From: Amphritea sp.
Lineage (GTDB): Bacteria; Pseudomonadota; Gammaproteobacteria; Pseudomonadales; Balneatricaceae
Length of the DNA stretch: 64,000 nt
NCBI RefSeq assembly: GCF_016744155.1
Contig: NZ_JADGEW010000022.1
Span: 1-64,000, forward strand
Direction of reading: 5' to 3'
The notes below the pieces were generated by a model. The model saw only the letters and a list, made by a program, of their open reading frames with translations. It had not been told where the DNA came from and ran no database searches. Within the stretch, counting starts at the first letter, position 1; every line of letters begins with the position of its first letter. This document shows, piece after piece, positions 1 to 6,800 of this stretch. Made by a program: the position numbers and the translations under genes.

Positions 1-16
1 AAGCTTCAACCACTGC

Positions 17-93
17 GGAGTGGTAGTTCAGTTGGTTAGAATACCTGCCTGTCACGCAGGGGGTCGCGGGTTCGAGTCCCGTCCATTCCGCCA
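17..93 (+). tRNA. tRNA-Asp (GTC)
   Basis: A 77-nt tRNA with encoded CCA. The acceptor strand GGAGTGG pairs with CCATTCC, including one G-U pair. The anticodon loop shows GTC, and the T arm GCGGGTTCGAGTCCCGT is canonical. It closely resembles E. coli tRNA-Asp. Its 5' strand can also pair with the leader, giving a hairpin ACCACT-gcgg-AGTGGT. An identical gene lies at 338-414. Confidence 0.97.
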
Positions 94-150
94 CTATTTT
101 CCTTTCTTTTCGAAGTGCTGAAAAGATCGTATATAAGCCATCTGCTTAGT

Positions 151-226
151 GGGCGTGTAGCTCAGTTGGGAGAGCGTCGCCCTTACAAGGCGAATGTCGG
201 GAGTTCGAGCCTCTCCACGCCCACCA
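151..226 (+). tRNA. tRNA-Val (TAC)
   Basis: A 76-nt tRNA with encoded CCA. The acceptor strand GGGCGTG pairs with CACGCCC and the anticodon loop CTTACAA gives anticodon TAC (valine). The D and T arms are canonical. It sits between the first tRNA-Asp and a decayed tRNA-Asp copy, probably in one transcript. Confidence 0.97.
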
Positions 227-255
227 CTAAGCCGAAGTGAAAGCTTCAACCACTG

Positions 256-334
256 TGAAGTGGTGTTTGTTGGTTTGATTATCTATCTGTCACTTCTGTG
301 GGGATAGGGGGTCACGGGTTCGAGTCCCGTCCAC
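256..334 (+). pseudogene. Decayed tRNA-Asp copy
   Basis: This stretch aligns with the two intact tRNA-Asp genes but is broken. The 5' strand is altered, the D arm has several substitutions, and about a dozen bases are inserted after the anticodon arm, although CTGTCAC is kept. The T arm and the following bases to GTCCAC are intact, after which the next tRNA-Asp unit begins. It cannot form a normal acceptor stem and is probably non-functional as an adaptor. Confidence 0.8.
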
Positions 335-337
335 TGC

Positions 338-414
338 GGAGTGGTAGTTCAGTTGGTTAGAATACCTGCCTGTCACGCAGGGGGTCGCGGGTTCGAGTCC
401 CGTCCATTCCGCCA
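338..414 (+). tRNA. tRNA-Asp (GTC), second copy
   Basis: Identical to the gene at 17-93, including encoded CCA and anticodon GTC. It begins four bases after the decayed copy, so all four elements are probably transcribed together. An open reading frame covering it is a by-product of the tRNA sequence. Confidence 0.97.
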
Positions 415-424
415 CTATTTTAAG

Positions 425-488
425 ATGAAGGTTTTGAATACCTATCTTTCATCTTTCAAGGTAATGACTCGCGGTCTAATCCCGTCAT
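425..488 (+). pseudogene. Possible second tRNA-Asp remnant
   Basis: Blocks GAATACCT, CTCGCGG and TCCCGTC occur in the same order and roughly the same spacing as in the adjacent tRNA-Asp, with heavy decay between them and no usable acceptor stem. Read with its neighbours it suggests a further, older duplicate. The match is weak and could be chance. Confidence 0.35.
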
Positions 489-753
489 TGCTATGCTTTT
501 TTCTAGATTATCTTCGTTTTATAAATACCCTACTCTTCGTGCTGCATACTTTTCCCTTAATGGTTTAGCTCTTTTTCGTCTTATGTTTTAGGGTCTTGTC
601 TGTATTCAATGTTTCTATATATGTCACTTTGAGTATTGGGAATAATGCTGTTGGCTGATACTGTGGTATAAACGTCAGCTACTTTTCTCCTCCGGTTTGT
701 TGTTATTAGGATCTTATTGGGGATACTGGCTCTTTTGTTGCGGTCACTATTAA
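489..753. other. Non-coding gap after tRNA cluster
   Basis: AT-rich sequence between the tRNA cluster and the first protein gene. I see no convincing gene, terminator or promoter in it. Confidence 0.5.
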
Positions 754-1662
754 ATGCACATGAATATTAATCAAGCAGAATTGATTTCGATCTGTCCTGA
801 TCCTGTCATTTCTATAAATAGACACGGAATTATTTCTGTGTTCAATCCGGCGGCTGAAAGTCTGCTGGGGTATGACGCTACGCAAGTCATAGGAAAGATG
901 AGTATTCGTGAAATCTATCCAAGTGAAGGTGAAGCCAGGAAAATCATGCAGCTTATGATGGATAGTGAGTTGCAGGGAGCCGGCAGAGTCGAAGGGTATG
1001 AAACCTACGTACTTAATTGTAAGCGTGAGCGGGTGCCTATTCGGCTGTCTGCGGCGGTGTTGATGAAAGAGGGGCAGTATCGGGGCAGTGTTGGTTTCTT
1101 TCACGATATGACTCGCCAGAAGGCACTGGAAACCTCTTTATTAAAGCAGTCTATTACTGACGAGCTGACCGGTTTGTTTAACCAACGGCATTTTTATGTG
1201 CAGGTTGCCCGAGAGATGGTTCGGACAAGCCGGTATGGCGGAGAGCTGAGCCTGGTATGCATAGATCTCGATGGTTTTAAGCAAGTTAATGATAACCTTG
1301 GGCATCTTGAAGGCGATCAGATCCTTCGTCAGATTGGTAGCATACTAACAGACGGAATGAGGGGGTCTGATCAGTCATTCCGTTATGGTGGCGATGAGTT
1401 TATGGTGCTGCTCCCTAATACGTCACTGGATGAGGCGATGCTATTGGGTAATCGTATTAGAGAGGTGTTTAATGCTGAATGCACCTACTCACCTAACTCT
1501 CAAAGTAGCAGCGAAATAGTTGTGTCTATGAGCGTTGGTGTTGCTACTAGTTTGGGCATCGATCGGGTTGATTACTTTGTGCAAAAAGCCGATATGGCTA
1601 TGTATAATGCCAAGCAGTCCGGGGGCGATTGTGTGAAGTCCTTTTTAGTTAATCAGGGCTAG
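754..1662 (+). CDS. PAS-GGDEF diguanylate cyclase
   Basis: 302 residues. An N-terminal PAS sensor domain (about residues 8-120) is followed by a GGDEF domain that would make c-di-GMP from two GTP. The active motif GGDEF is intact at 212-216. RGSD at 203-206, five residues before it, fits the RxxD product-inhibition site, so the enzyme is probably active and feedback-controlled. There is no membrane segment or signal peptide, so it should be cytoplasmic. The PAS ligand is not evident. The ATG at 754 has no strong ribosome site, and the ATG at 760 is an alternative start. Confidence 0.93.
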   Translation: MHMNINQAELISICPDPVISINRHGIISVFNPAAESLLGYDATQVIGKMSIREIYPSEGEARKIMQLMMDSELQGAGRVEGYETYVLNCKRERVPIRLSAAVLMKEGQYRGSVGFFHDMTRQKALETSLLKQSITDELTGLFNQRHFYVQVAREMVRTSRYGGELSLVCIDLDGFKQVNDNLGHLEGDQILRQIGSILTDGMRGSDQSFRYGGDEFMVLLPNTSLDEAMLLGNRIREVFNAECTYSPNSQSSSEIVVSMSVGVATSLGIDRVDYFVQKADMAMYNAKQSGGDCVKSFLVNQG

Positions 1663-1669
1663 CAATCCC

Positions 1670-1759
1670 TTACATATCGACTCCTTCGTCACAGTCAATG
1701 TCATCTTCATACTCTTCGTTCAGGCTTTCCAGTAACAGTTCTTCTGTGTACTCTTCCAT
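1670..1759 (-). CDS. 29-residue acidic microprotein (hypothetical)
   Basis: A short minus-strand frame starts at ATG 1757-1759 and stops at TAA 1670-1672. AGGAT sits about six bases before the ATG, good spacing for ribosome binding. The product is strongly acidic, with nearly half its residues Asp or Glu, and has one Cys near the C-terminus. There is no membrane segment. It lies convergent with the PAS-GGDEF gene, separated by only a few bases. I do not recognise a family. The composition suggests binding to a basic partner or metal, but that is inference. Confidence 0.5.
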   Translation of the reverse strand: MEEYTEELLLESLNEEYEDDIDCDEGVDM

Positions 1760-1836
1760 TCTATTATCCTCTTGTTTTCTGGCGGATATCATATTTCTTA
1801 TTTATGACGAAAAAGTGACAGGTACTTTACCGATTT

Positions 1837-2793
1837 ATGAATGTTAATGAGTCTTCTTGTGTTGTAAATCCCAAGGTTCCGGTTGTTCCTGTAGAGCTAC
1901 CCGATTTTCAAAAGGCTGGAGTCCGTTTAGATCTGCTGCGCCTAGATCGGGTGCATCCTCTGATTAGCGGCAATAAATGGTTTAAGCTGAAATATGCCCT
2001 TGAGGCTGTCCAGGATTCAGCGTGTCAACGTGTTCTCAGTTTCGGAGGGGCCTGGTCTAACCATATTCATGCGCTTGCTTATGCCGGCAGAGAGAAGGGG
2101 GTTGAGACTGTTGCAGTTATACGGGGGGAGCGATCGTCACTGCTATCGGATACCTTAGTCGATGCAGAAAACTGGGGAATGTCTCTGGAATTTGTATCCA
2201 GAGAGCAGTATCGCAATAAAAGCGATGAGCTATTTCTTCAACAGTTGCGAGCAAAATATGGAGACTATCATCTGCTACCTGAAGGTGGGTCAGGTGAATG
2301 GGTTGTTAAGGGTTGCCGTGAAATTCTATCGTTGTGTGTGGCTTCTGATTATGACGTTGTTTGCAGTGCCTGTGGAACAGGAGGGACTCTTGCAGGGCTT
2401 ATTGCAAGTAAGCCAAAAGGGCTGCAGGTATTAGGTGTGCCTGTTCTGAAAGGGGGTGTTTTTTTGTATCAGGATATTCGTCGACTGTTACAGCAGTCAG
2501 GAGTTGATGATCCTGGTGGTTGGGAGCTAGATCTCGATGGTCATGAAGGTGGCTATGCTAAGGTAACATCTGAACTGGCTGAGTCCATGCAGCAATTTTT
2601 TGAAGCGACAGGAATTGAGCTGGAGCCGGTGTATACAGGGAAAGCATTTTTGGCGCTGCAGCGTAAAGTTGCACGGGGTGAATTGGCGCGGGGGTGTCGG
2701 GTTCTATTAATACACACTGGCGGTATGCAAGGGCTTAGGGGGATGCGTGAAACCCTGTTAAAAAAGCTTAGGCAGAGCAGAGAAATCAGTTAA
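1837..2793 (+). CDS. D-cysteine desulfhydrase / ACC deaminase family PLP enzyme
   Basis: 318 residues of the fold-type II pyridoxal-phosphate family. The PLP lysine is expected in SGNKWFKLKY near residue 50, and GGAWSNHIHALA matches the cofactor/substrate loop. A Gly-rich phosphate-binding segment CGTGGTLAG lies near residue 185. Family members degrade D-cysteine to pyruvate, sulfide and ammonia or deaminate 1-aminocyclopropane-1-carboxylate. Which reaction applies cannot be decided from sequence alone. It appears single-gene and precedes nadK on the same strand. Confidence 0.85.
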   Translation: MNVNESSCVVNPKVPVVPVELPDFQKAGVRLDLLRLDRVHPLISGNKWFKLKYALEAVQDSACQRVLSFGGAWSNHIHALAYAGREKGVETVAVIRGERSSLLSDTLVDAENWGMSLEFVSREQYRNKSDELFLQQLRAKYGDYHLLPEGGSGEWVVKGCREILSLCVASDYDVVCSACGTGGTLAGLIASKPKGLQVLGVPVLKGGVFLYQDIRRLLQQSGVDDPGGWELDLDGHEGGYAKVTSELAESMQQFFEATGIELEPVYTGKAFLALQRKVARGELARGCRVLLIHTGGMQGLRGMRETLLKKLRQSREIS

Positions 2794-2810
2794 AACGCTT
2801 TAATTATGAG

Positions 2811-2816
2811 TATAAT
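2811..2816 (+). promoter_or_regulatory. Possible -10 box for nadK
   Basis: A perfect TATAAT about 57 bases before the nadK start. No good -35 hexamer is visible at the right distance. It lies just after the stop of the preceding gene, which supports a separate transcript for nadK. Confidence 0.35.
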
Positions 2817-2872
2817 GTTTTAAAAACAATCGGATAGATGTGATTGCAGAGTCATCATAAAGGTTCAGTAAA

Positions 2873-3760
2873 ATGGCAATGGATAACTTTCGAAATATTG
2901 GTTTGATCGGGCGATTGGGTAGTACCAAGGTTCTAGATACTCTTAAGCACCTGATTCGGTTTCTTGATGAGCAGGGGCTGACCCCTATTTTGGATGAAAG
3001 GATCGCTTCGGTAATGCCTGGGCATAGTCAGCAAACCAGTACTCAGCGGATGATGGGTGAGATTTGCGACTTAGTTATTGTGGTAGGTGGCGATGGTAGC
3101 TTGTTAGGTGCAGCGCGTAATCTTGCACAATCTAATGTGCCTGTTTTAGGTGTTAACAGAGGTAGTCTGGGGTTCTTAACTGATATTTCGCCGGCTGAAA
3201 TCGAAGCGAAAGTTGGTGAAGTGCTTCAAGGTCAATATACGGTTGACCGCCGTTTCTTGATTGATGTAGTGGTTAAAAGAAATGGTGAGCCTATCGGTGA
3301 GTCTACGGGACTCAATGATTGCGTTCTTCATCCAGGCAAGTCCGCTCGTATGATTCAATTTGAACTCTATATCGAAGGTCAGTTTGTTTACACCCAGCGC
3401 TCAGATGGACTTATTGTTGCGACCCCTACCGGCTCAACCGCCTATGCGCTGTCGGGCGGTGGCCCAATAATGCATCCACGTTTGGATGCTCTGGTTCTAG
3501 TGCCTATGTTCCCGCATACATTGTCCAGCCGTCCGATCGTAGTAGATGGCAATAGTGAGCTTAAATTGGTAATCAGCAAAGGGAATGAAACCTATCCAAC
3601 TATCAGTTGTGATGGCCAGAAGCATATTAGCTGCGCACCAGGGGATACCATTACCATTCATAAGAAGCCCCATAAGCTTAAATTGCTTCATCCTCTTAGC
3701 CATAACTTCTACCAGACCTGCCGGGAAAAACTCGGTTGGGCCACTCCGTTGATCGATTAA
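2873..3760 (+). CDS. nadK: NAD kinase
   Basis: 295 residues, the usual length. The enzyme phosphorylates NAD to NADP using ATP. GGDGSLLGAAR near residue 72 is the signature GGDG motif and RGSLGFLTD follows. The second conserved motif reads ND in GLNDCVLHPG, where E. coli has NE; the family tolerates Asp here. RSDGLIVATPTGSTAYALS and LVPMFPHTLSSRP are typical core blocks. The ATG at 2873 has AGG nine bases upstream, so it is preferred over ATG 2879. A phosphoesterase gene follows after 11 bases. Confidence 0.97.
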   Translation: MAMDNFRNIGLIGRLGSTKVLDTLKHLIRFLDEQGLTPILDERIASVMPGHSQQTSTQRMMGEICDLVIVVGGDGSLLGAARNLAQSNVPVLGVNRGSLGFLTDISPAEIEAKVGEVLQGQYTVDRRFLIDVVVKRNGEPIGESTGLNDCVLHPGKSARMIQFELYIEGQFVYTQRSDGLIVATPTGSTAYALSGGGPIMHPRLDALVLVPMFPHTLSSRPIVVDGNSELKLVISKGNETYPTISCDGQKHISCAPGDTITIHKKPHKLKLLHPLSHNFYQTCREKLGWATPLID

Positions 3761-3771
3761 CCGGAACTGCT

Positions 3772-4746
3772 ATGAGAAAAGCGTACAAGGGCTATGATTT
3801 GATCGGTGATGTGCATGGTTGTGCTCTGTCCCTTGAATTGTTGCTACAAAAAATGGGTTATAGTCGCAAAGCTGGGGTATATCAGCACCCACAGCGTCAG
3901 GCTATTTTTCTCGGCGATATTGTTGACCGTGGACCACGTATTCGTGAAGCGCTGCATATTGTCCGGGAGATGGTTGAGGGTGGACATGCCCAGATAGTGA
4001 TGGGTAATCATGAGTTTAACTATCTGTCATACCTGACACCAGGACGACCCGATTCAGGCATGGAATATCTGCGAACCCATAATCGCCGTCACTCGCGAAT
4101 TTTGAATGAAACGCTGGAACAATTTGCTAACCATCCTCAGGATCAGAAAGATTTTCTCCAATGGTTTATGGAGATGCCTCTGTTTCTCGACTATGAGCCG
4201 TTCAGGGTGGTTCATGCTTGCTGGTCTCAGGCTCATATAGATCAATTCGTTAAGGCTCAGGGAGGAAATCAGATTGATGATGATTACCTTCATCGTTCAG
4301 CTCATTACGGAACCCCAGAGTGGGAAACAATGGATAGGCTGTTGCGAGGTACCCACCTGAAGATGCCTAACAATGAGTTGATGGTGAGCAAAGATGGCTT
4401 TAAAAGGCGATTTTTCCGGACAAAGTTTTGGGCAGATAAGCCCCAGCACTATATTGATGTTGTGTTTCAACCTGATCCGTTACCTGAGCATGTCGCACGC
4501 TACCCGTTGACTGAGCAGGATCATAAGGATTTGCTCTATTACAGTGAGGCTGAACCTCTTCTATTCGTTGGTCATTACTGGTGTGATGGTGAGCCAAAGC
4601 CAGTGGCCCCGAATGTGGCTTGTATCGACTACAGCGCTGTTAAGTTTGGCAAGCTGGTCGCTTATCGCTTGGATCAGGAAACAGTGCTCGACCCTGCAAA
4701 GTTTATCTGGGTGGATGTATTGAAGGAGATTCGTGATGAATCTTGA
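3772..4746 (+). CDS. Metallophosphoesterase
   Basis: 324 residues of the calcineurin-like phosphoesterase family, resembling bacterial PrpE/ApaH-type enzymes. Metal-binding blocks occur in order: DVHG at the N-terminus, GDIVDRGP near residue 46, GNHEF near residue 78, and later VVHACW and VGHYW. It probably hydrolyses a phosphoester or nucleotide in the cytoplasm; the substrate is unknown. I chose ATG 3772 because it starts directly before the conserved GDVHG block; an upstream ATG at 3736 would overlap nadK. Close spacing after nadK suggests an operon. Confidence 0.88.
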   Translation: MRKAYKGYDLIGDVHGCALSLELLLQKMGYSRKAGVYQHPQRQAIFLGDIVDRGPRIREALHIVREMVEGGHAQIVMGNHEFNYLSYLTPGRPDSGMEYLRTHNRRHSRILNETLEQFANHPQDQKDFLQWFMEMPLFLDYEPFRVVHACWSQAHIDQFVKAQGGNQIDDDYLHRSAHYGTPEWETMDRLLRGTHLKMPNNELMVSKDGFKRRFFRTKFWADKPQHYIDVVFQPDPLPEHVARYPLTEQDHKDLLYYSEAEPLLFVGHYWCDGEPKPVAPNVACIDYSAVKFGKLVAYRLDQETVLDPAKFIWVDVLKEIRDES

Positions 4747-4773
4747 TGCTTTATTGTTGCGTATTAGCTCCCT

Positions 4774-5616
4774 ATGAATGAAGTATTCCGTGTTCCTCTT
4801 AATGAGGATCTGAGTGGTTTTACCGCTATTCTATGGCAACACAAAATTCCTCATCGGGTTCTTGAGCAAGATGGAGAGCAGCTGGTGCTGGTGCCTTACA
4901 ATGTTAATGCTGAGCAGATTGCTCAATTGTTTCAAAAGTGGAAAGAGGGTGCTGATCTCTCTGGATTGCAGGTTCAGAAACAAGGGCAGCAGAACAGTAT
5001 CAGAGGTATTCTGCGTGCTAAGTTAACTCTGTTTCTGATCGCTATCAGCGTCATTATCACCCTAATGGTTTCTCTGGGTGAAAACCTGCAGTTAATGGGT
5101 TGGTTTACTATTGTTGAAATTCAGATAAAGGGAAATCAGGTCTATTACGCAAACCTGATTTCAAGCCTAACTGATGGACAAATCTGGCGTTTTTTTAGTC
5201 CGGCGTTTATGCACTTTAATCTGGCACATATTGTCTTTAATCTGCTCTGGGTCTGGGTGGTTGGGCGGCGGATCGAGCTGCTGCTCGGTTGGCCTTCGCT
5301 GCTCGGCTTGTTTATGTTTTCGGCACTGGCCTCAAATGTTGCACAGTATTGGGTGAGTGGGCCAATGTTTGGCGGTATGTCGGGCTTCGTTTTTGCGTTG
5401 CTGGGTTTTGCCTGGCTTTGGGACAAGGTAAACCCATCCCGTATGATAGGTTTACCGTCTGCGCTGATGGGATTTATGATGTTCTGGTTGGTGTTGGGCT
5501 TCAGTGGTGCCCTTGAGTCTCTGGGACTGGGTTCAATAGCGAATACGGCTCACTTGATCGGTTTGGTTGCTGGCCTTTGTTTTGTACCTATTGTTAGCTT
5601 TATACAGCGTCGATGA
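4774..5616 (+). CDS. Rhomboid intramembrane serine protease (GlpG-like)
   Basis: 280 residues. About 85 N-terminal residues form a soluble cytoplasmic domain resembling that of GlpG, followed by six or so membrane segments. The catalytic serine lies in GGMSGFVFALLG (about residue 200) and the catalytic histidine in NTAHLIGLVAG (about residue 260), together forming the rhomboid dyad. HFNLAHIVFNLLWVWVVGRRIE is the conserved region of the second core helix. It would cleave membrane-protein substrates in the inner membrane. Confidence 0.92.
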   Translation: MNEVFRVPLNEDLSGFTAILWQHKIPHRVLEQDGEQLVLVPYNVNAEQIAQLFQKWKEGADLSGLQVQKQGQQNSIRGILRAKLTLFLIAISVIITLMVSLGENLQLMGWFTIVEIQIKGNQVYYANLISSLTDGQIWRFFSPAFMHFNLAHIVFNLLWVWVVGRRIELLLGWPSLLGLFMFSALASNVAQYWVSGPMFGGMSGFVFALLGFAWLWDKVNPSRMIGLPSALMGFMMFWLVLGFSGALESLGLGSIANTAHLIGLVAGLCFVPIVSFIQRR

Positions 5617-5664
5617 GCGGCGTTTCCCTATGATATTATTGCCGCTCACCGCGGAGGAAATGTA

Positions 5665-5931
5665 ATGAATTTTGAAAAGATGATTGAGGCGATGACGCCC
5701 GATGTATACCAGAGTCTGAAAACAGCAGTAGAGCTGGGTAAGTGGCCAAACGGTGACAGACTTACCAGTGAACAGCGTGAAACTAGCCTTCGTGCCGTGA
5801 TTGCCTATGATCAGACTAAACTGCCAGAACATGAGCGAACTGGTTATATCAATCGGACTAAGAAAGATGGGTCTCAGCACGGAGCTGATCCTCTCGAACC
5901 TCAAGTTCTTAAAATTTTGAGCGATGACTGA
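5665..5931 (+). CDS. YeaC-family protein (DUF1315)
   Basis: 88 residues, full length for DUF1315/YeaC, a small conserved gammaproteobacterial protein of unknown function. The N-terminal MTPDVYQSLKTAVELGKWP and C-terminal PLEPQVLKIL blocks are typical. GGAGGAA about seven bases before ATG 5665 is a strong ribosome site. An 8-bp inverted repeat at 5614-5621/5641-5648 lies just upstream. Its stop overlaps the start of the next gene by one base, which suggests coupled translation. Confidence 0.9.
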   Translation: MNFEKMIEAMTPDVYQSLKTAVELGKWPNGDRLTSEQRETSLRAVIAYDQTKLPEHERTGYINRTKKDGSQHGADPLEPQVLKILSDD

Positions 5932-6758
5932 TGCAGGTTATCGCACAAGGGGCATTACAGAAGATGCCCGCAGAGATTGATTCTGAAGTTAAATATCGGT
6001 TGAAACTGGGTGATCAGTCAATCGACCTGAATAGCTATGTGGGCCAATCTATTCAACTGGTTTATCAAGGACAGATTCATTGCACTCATTGCGGTCGCAA
6101 GACCAATAAAAGTTTCGCACAGGGTCACTGTTACCCCTGCTTTAAAAAGCTACCGCAATGTGATCTCTGTATCATGAGTCCGGAAAAGTGCCATTTTGAT
6201 CAGGGTACTTGCAGAGATCCTGCGTGGGGAGAGCAGTTCTGTTTTCAAAGTCACTATGTCTATCTTGCAAACTCTTCAGGTATTAAAGTCGGTATTACAC
6301 GTGGTACTCAGGTGCCGACTCGCTGGATAGACCAGGGTGCTATTCAGGCATTACCGATTCTCCGGGTTGATACACGTTTTCAATCAGGCTTGGTAGAACG
6401 GGTTTTTGGTGAGCATGTAGCGGATAAAACCAACTGGCGTGCAATGCTCAAAGGGCAGGTTGATCCGCTGGACCTTATCGCTGAACGGGATAGGCTGTTT
6501 GAGCTGTGCCGCTCAGAACTGTCTGAACTTGAGAATCGCTTTGGCCTCCAGGCGATTCAAAGACTACCTGATGCTGAAGTGCTGGAGCTGAACTATCCTG
6601 TACTTAATTATCCAGCCAAGGTAACCAGTCTTAACTTTGATAAGAACCCAGTTGTTGAAGGTGTTCTACAGGGTATTAAAGGTCAATATTTGATTCTGGA
6701 CACCGGTGTGATAAACCTTAGAAAGTTTACCGCTTATGAAGTTCAGTTCAGCGGCTAA
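5931..6758 (+). CDS. DUF2797 zinc-finger protein
   Basis: 275 residues matching the DUF2797 family, whose function is unknown. An N-terminal Cys-rich block (CTHCGRKT... CYPCF... CDLC... C...C, about residues 46-100) looks like a zinc-binding module. After it comes YVYLANSSGIKVGITRGTQVPTRWIDQGA, which resembles a GIY-YIG-like nuclease fold by its short Tyr/Gly pattern, but I would not claim catalysis. The start codon shares its A with the yeaC stop. The two genes very likely form an operon. Confidence 0.85.
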   Translation: MQVIAQGALQKMPAEIDSEVKYRLKLGDQSIDLNSYVGQSIQLVYQGQIHCTHCGRKTNKSFAQGHCYPCFKKLPQCDLCIMSPEKCHFDQGTCRDPAWGEQFCFQSHYVYLANSSGIKVGITRGTQVPTRWIDQGAIQALPILRVDTRFQSGLVERVFGEHVADKTNWRAMLKGQVDPLDLIAERDRLFELCRSELSELENRFGLQAIQRLPDAEVLELNYPVLNYPAKVTSLNFDKNPVVEGVLQGIKGQYLILDTGVINLRKFTAYEVQFSG

Positions 6759-6800
6759 GATCTGTTAGTTAATTGTCTAATTGTCATTGCAGGATTTTGA

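Larger units (their letters stand above)
10..421 (+). repeat. Duplicated tRNA-Asp unit
   Basis: Bases 10-100 and 331-421 appear identical over 91 bp. The unit includes a whole tRNA-Asp gene, its short leader and a few bases after CCA. The 14-base leader at 1-14 also recurs at 241-254, before a decayed tRNA-Asp copy. This looks like past tandem duplication or unequal crossing-over inside the cluster. Confidence 0.85.

Noticed and set aside
341-568. 75-residue reading frame over the second tRNA-Asp
   Set aside because: It is made of the tRNA and its decayed downstream copy, with no protein-like features.
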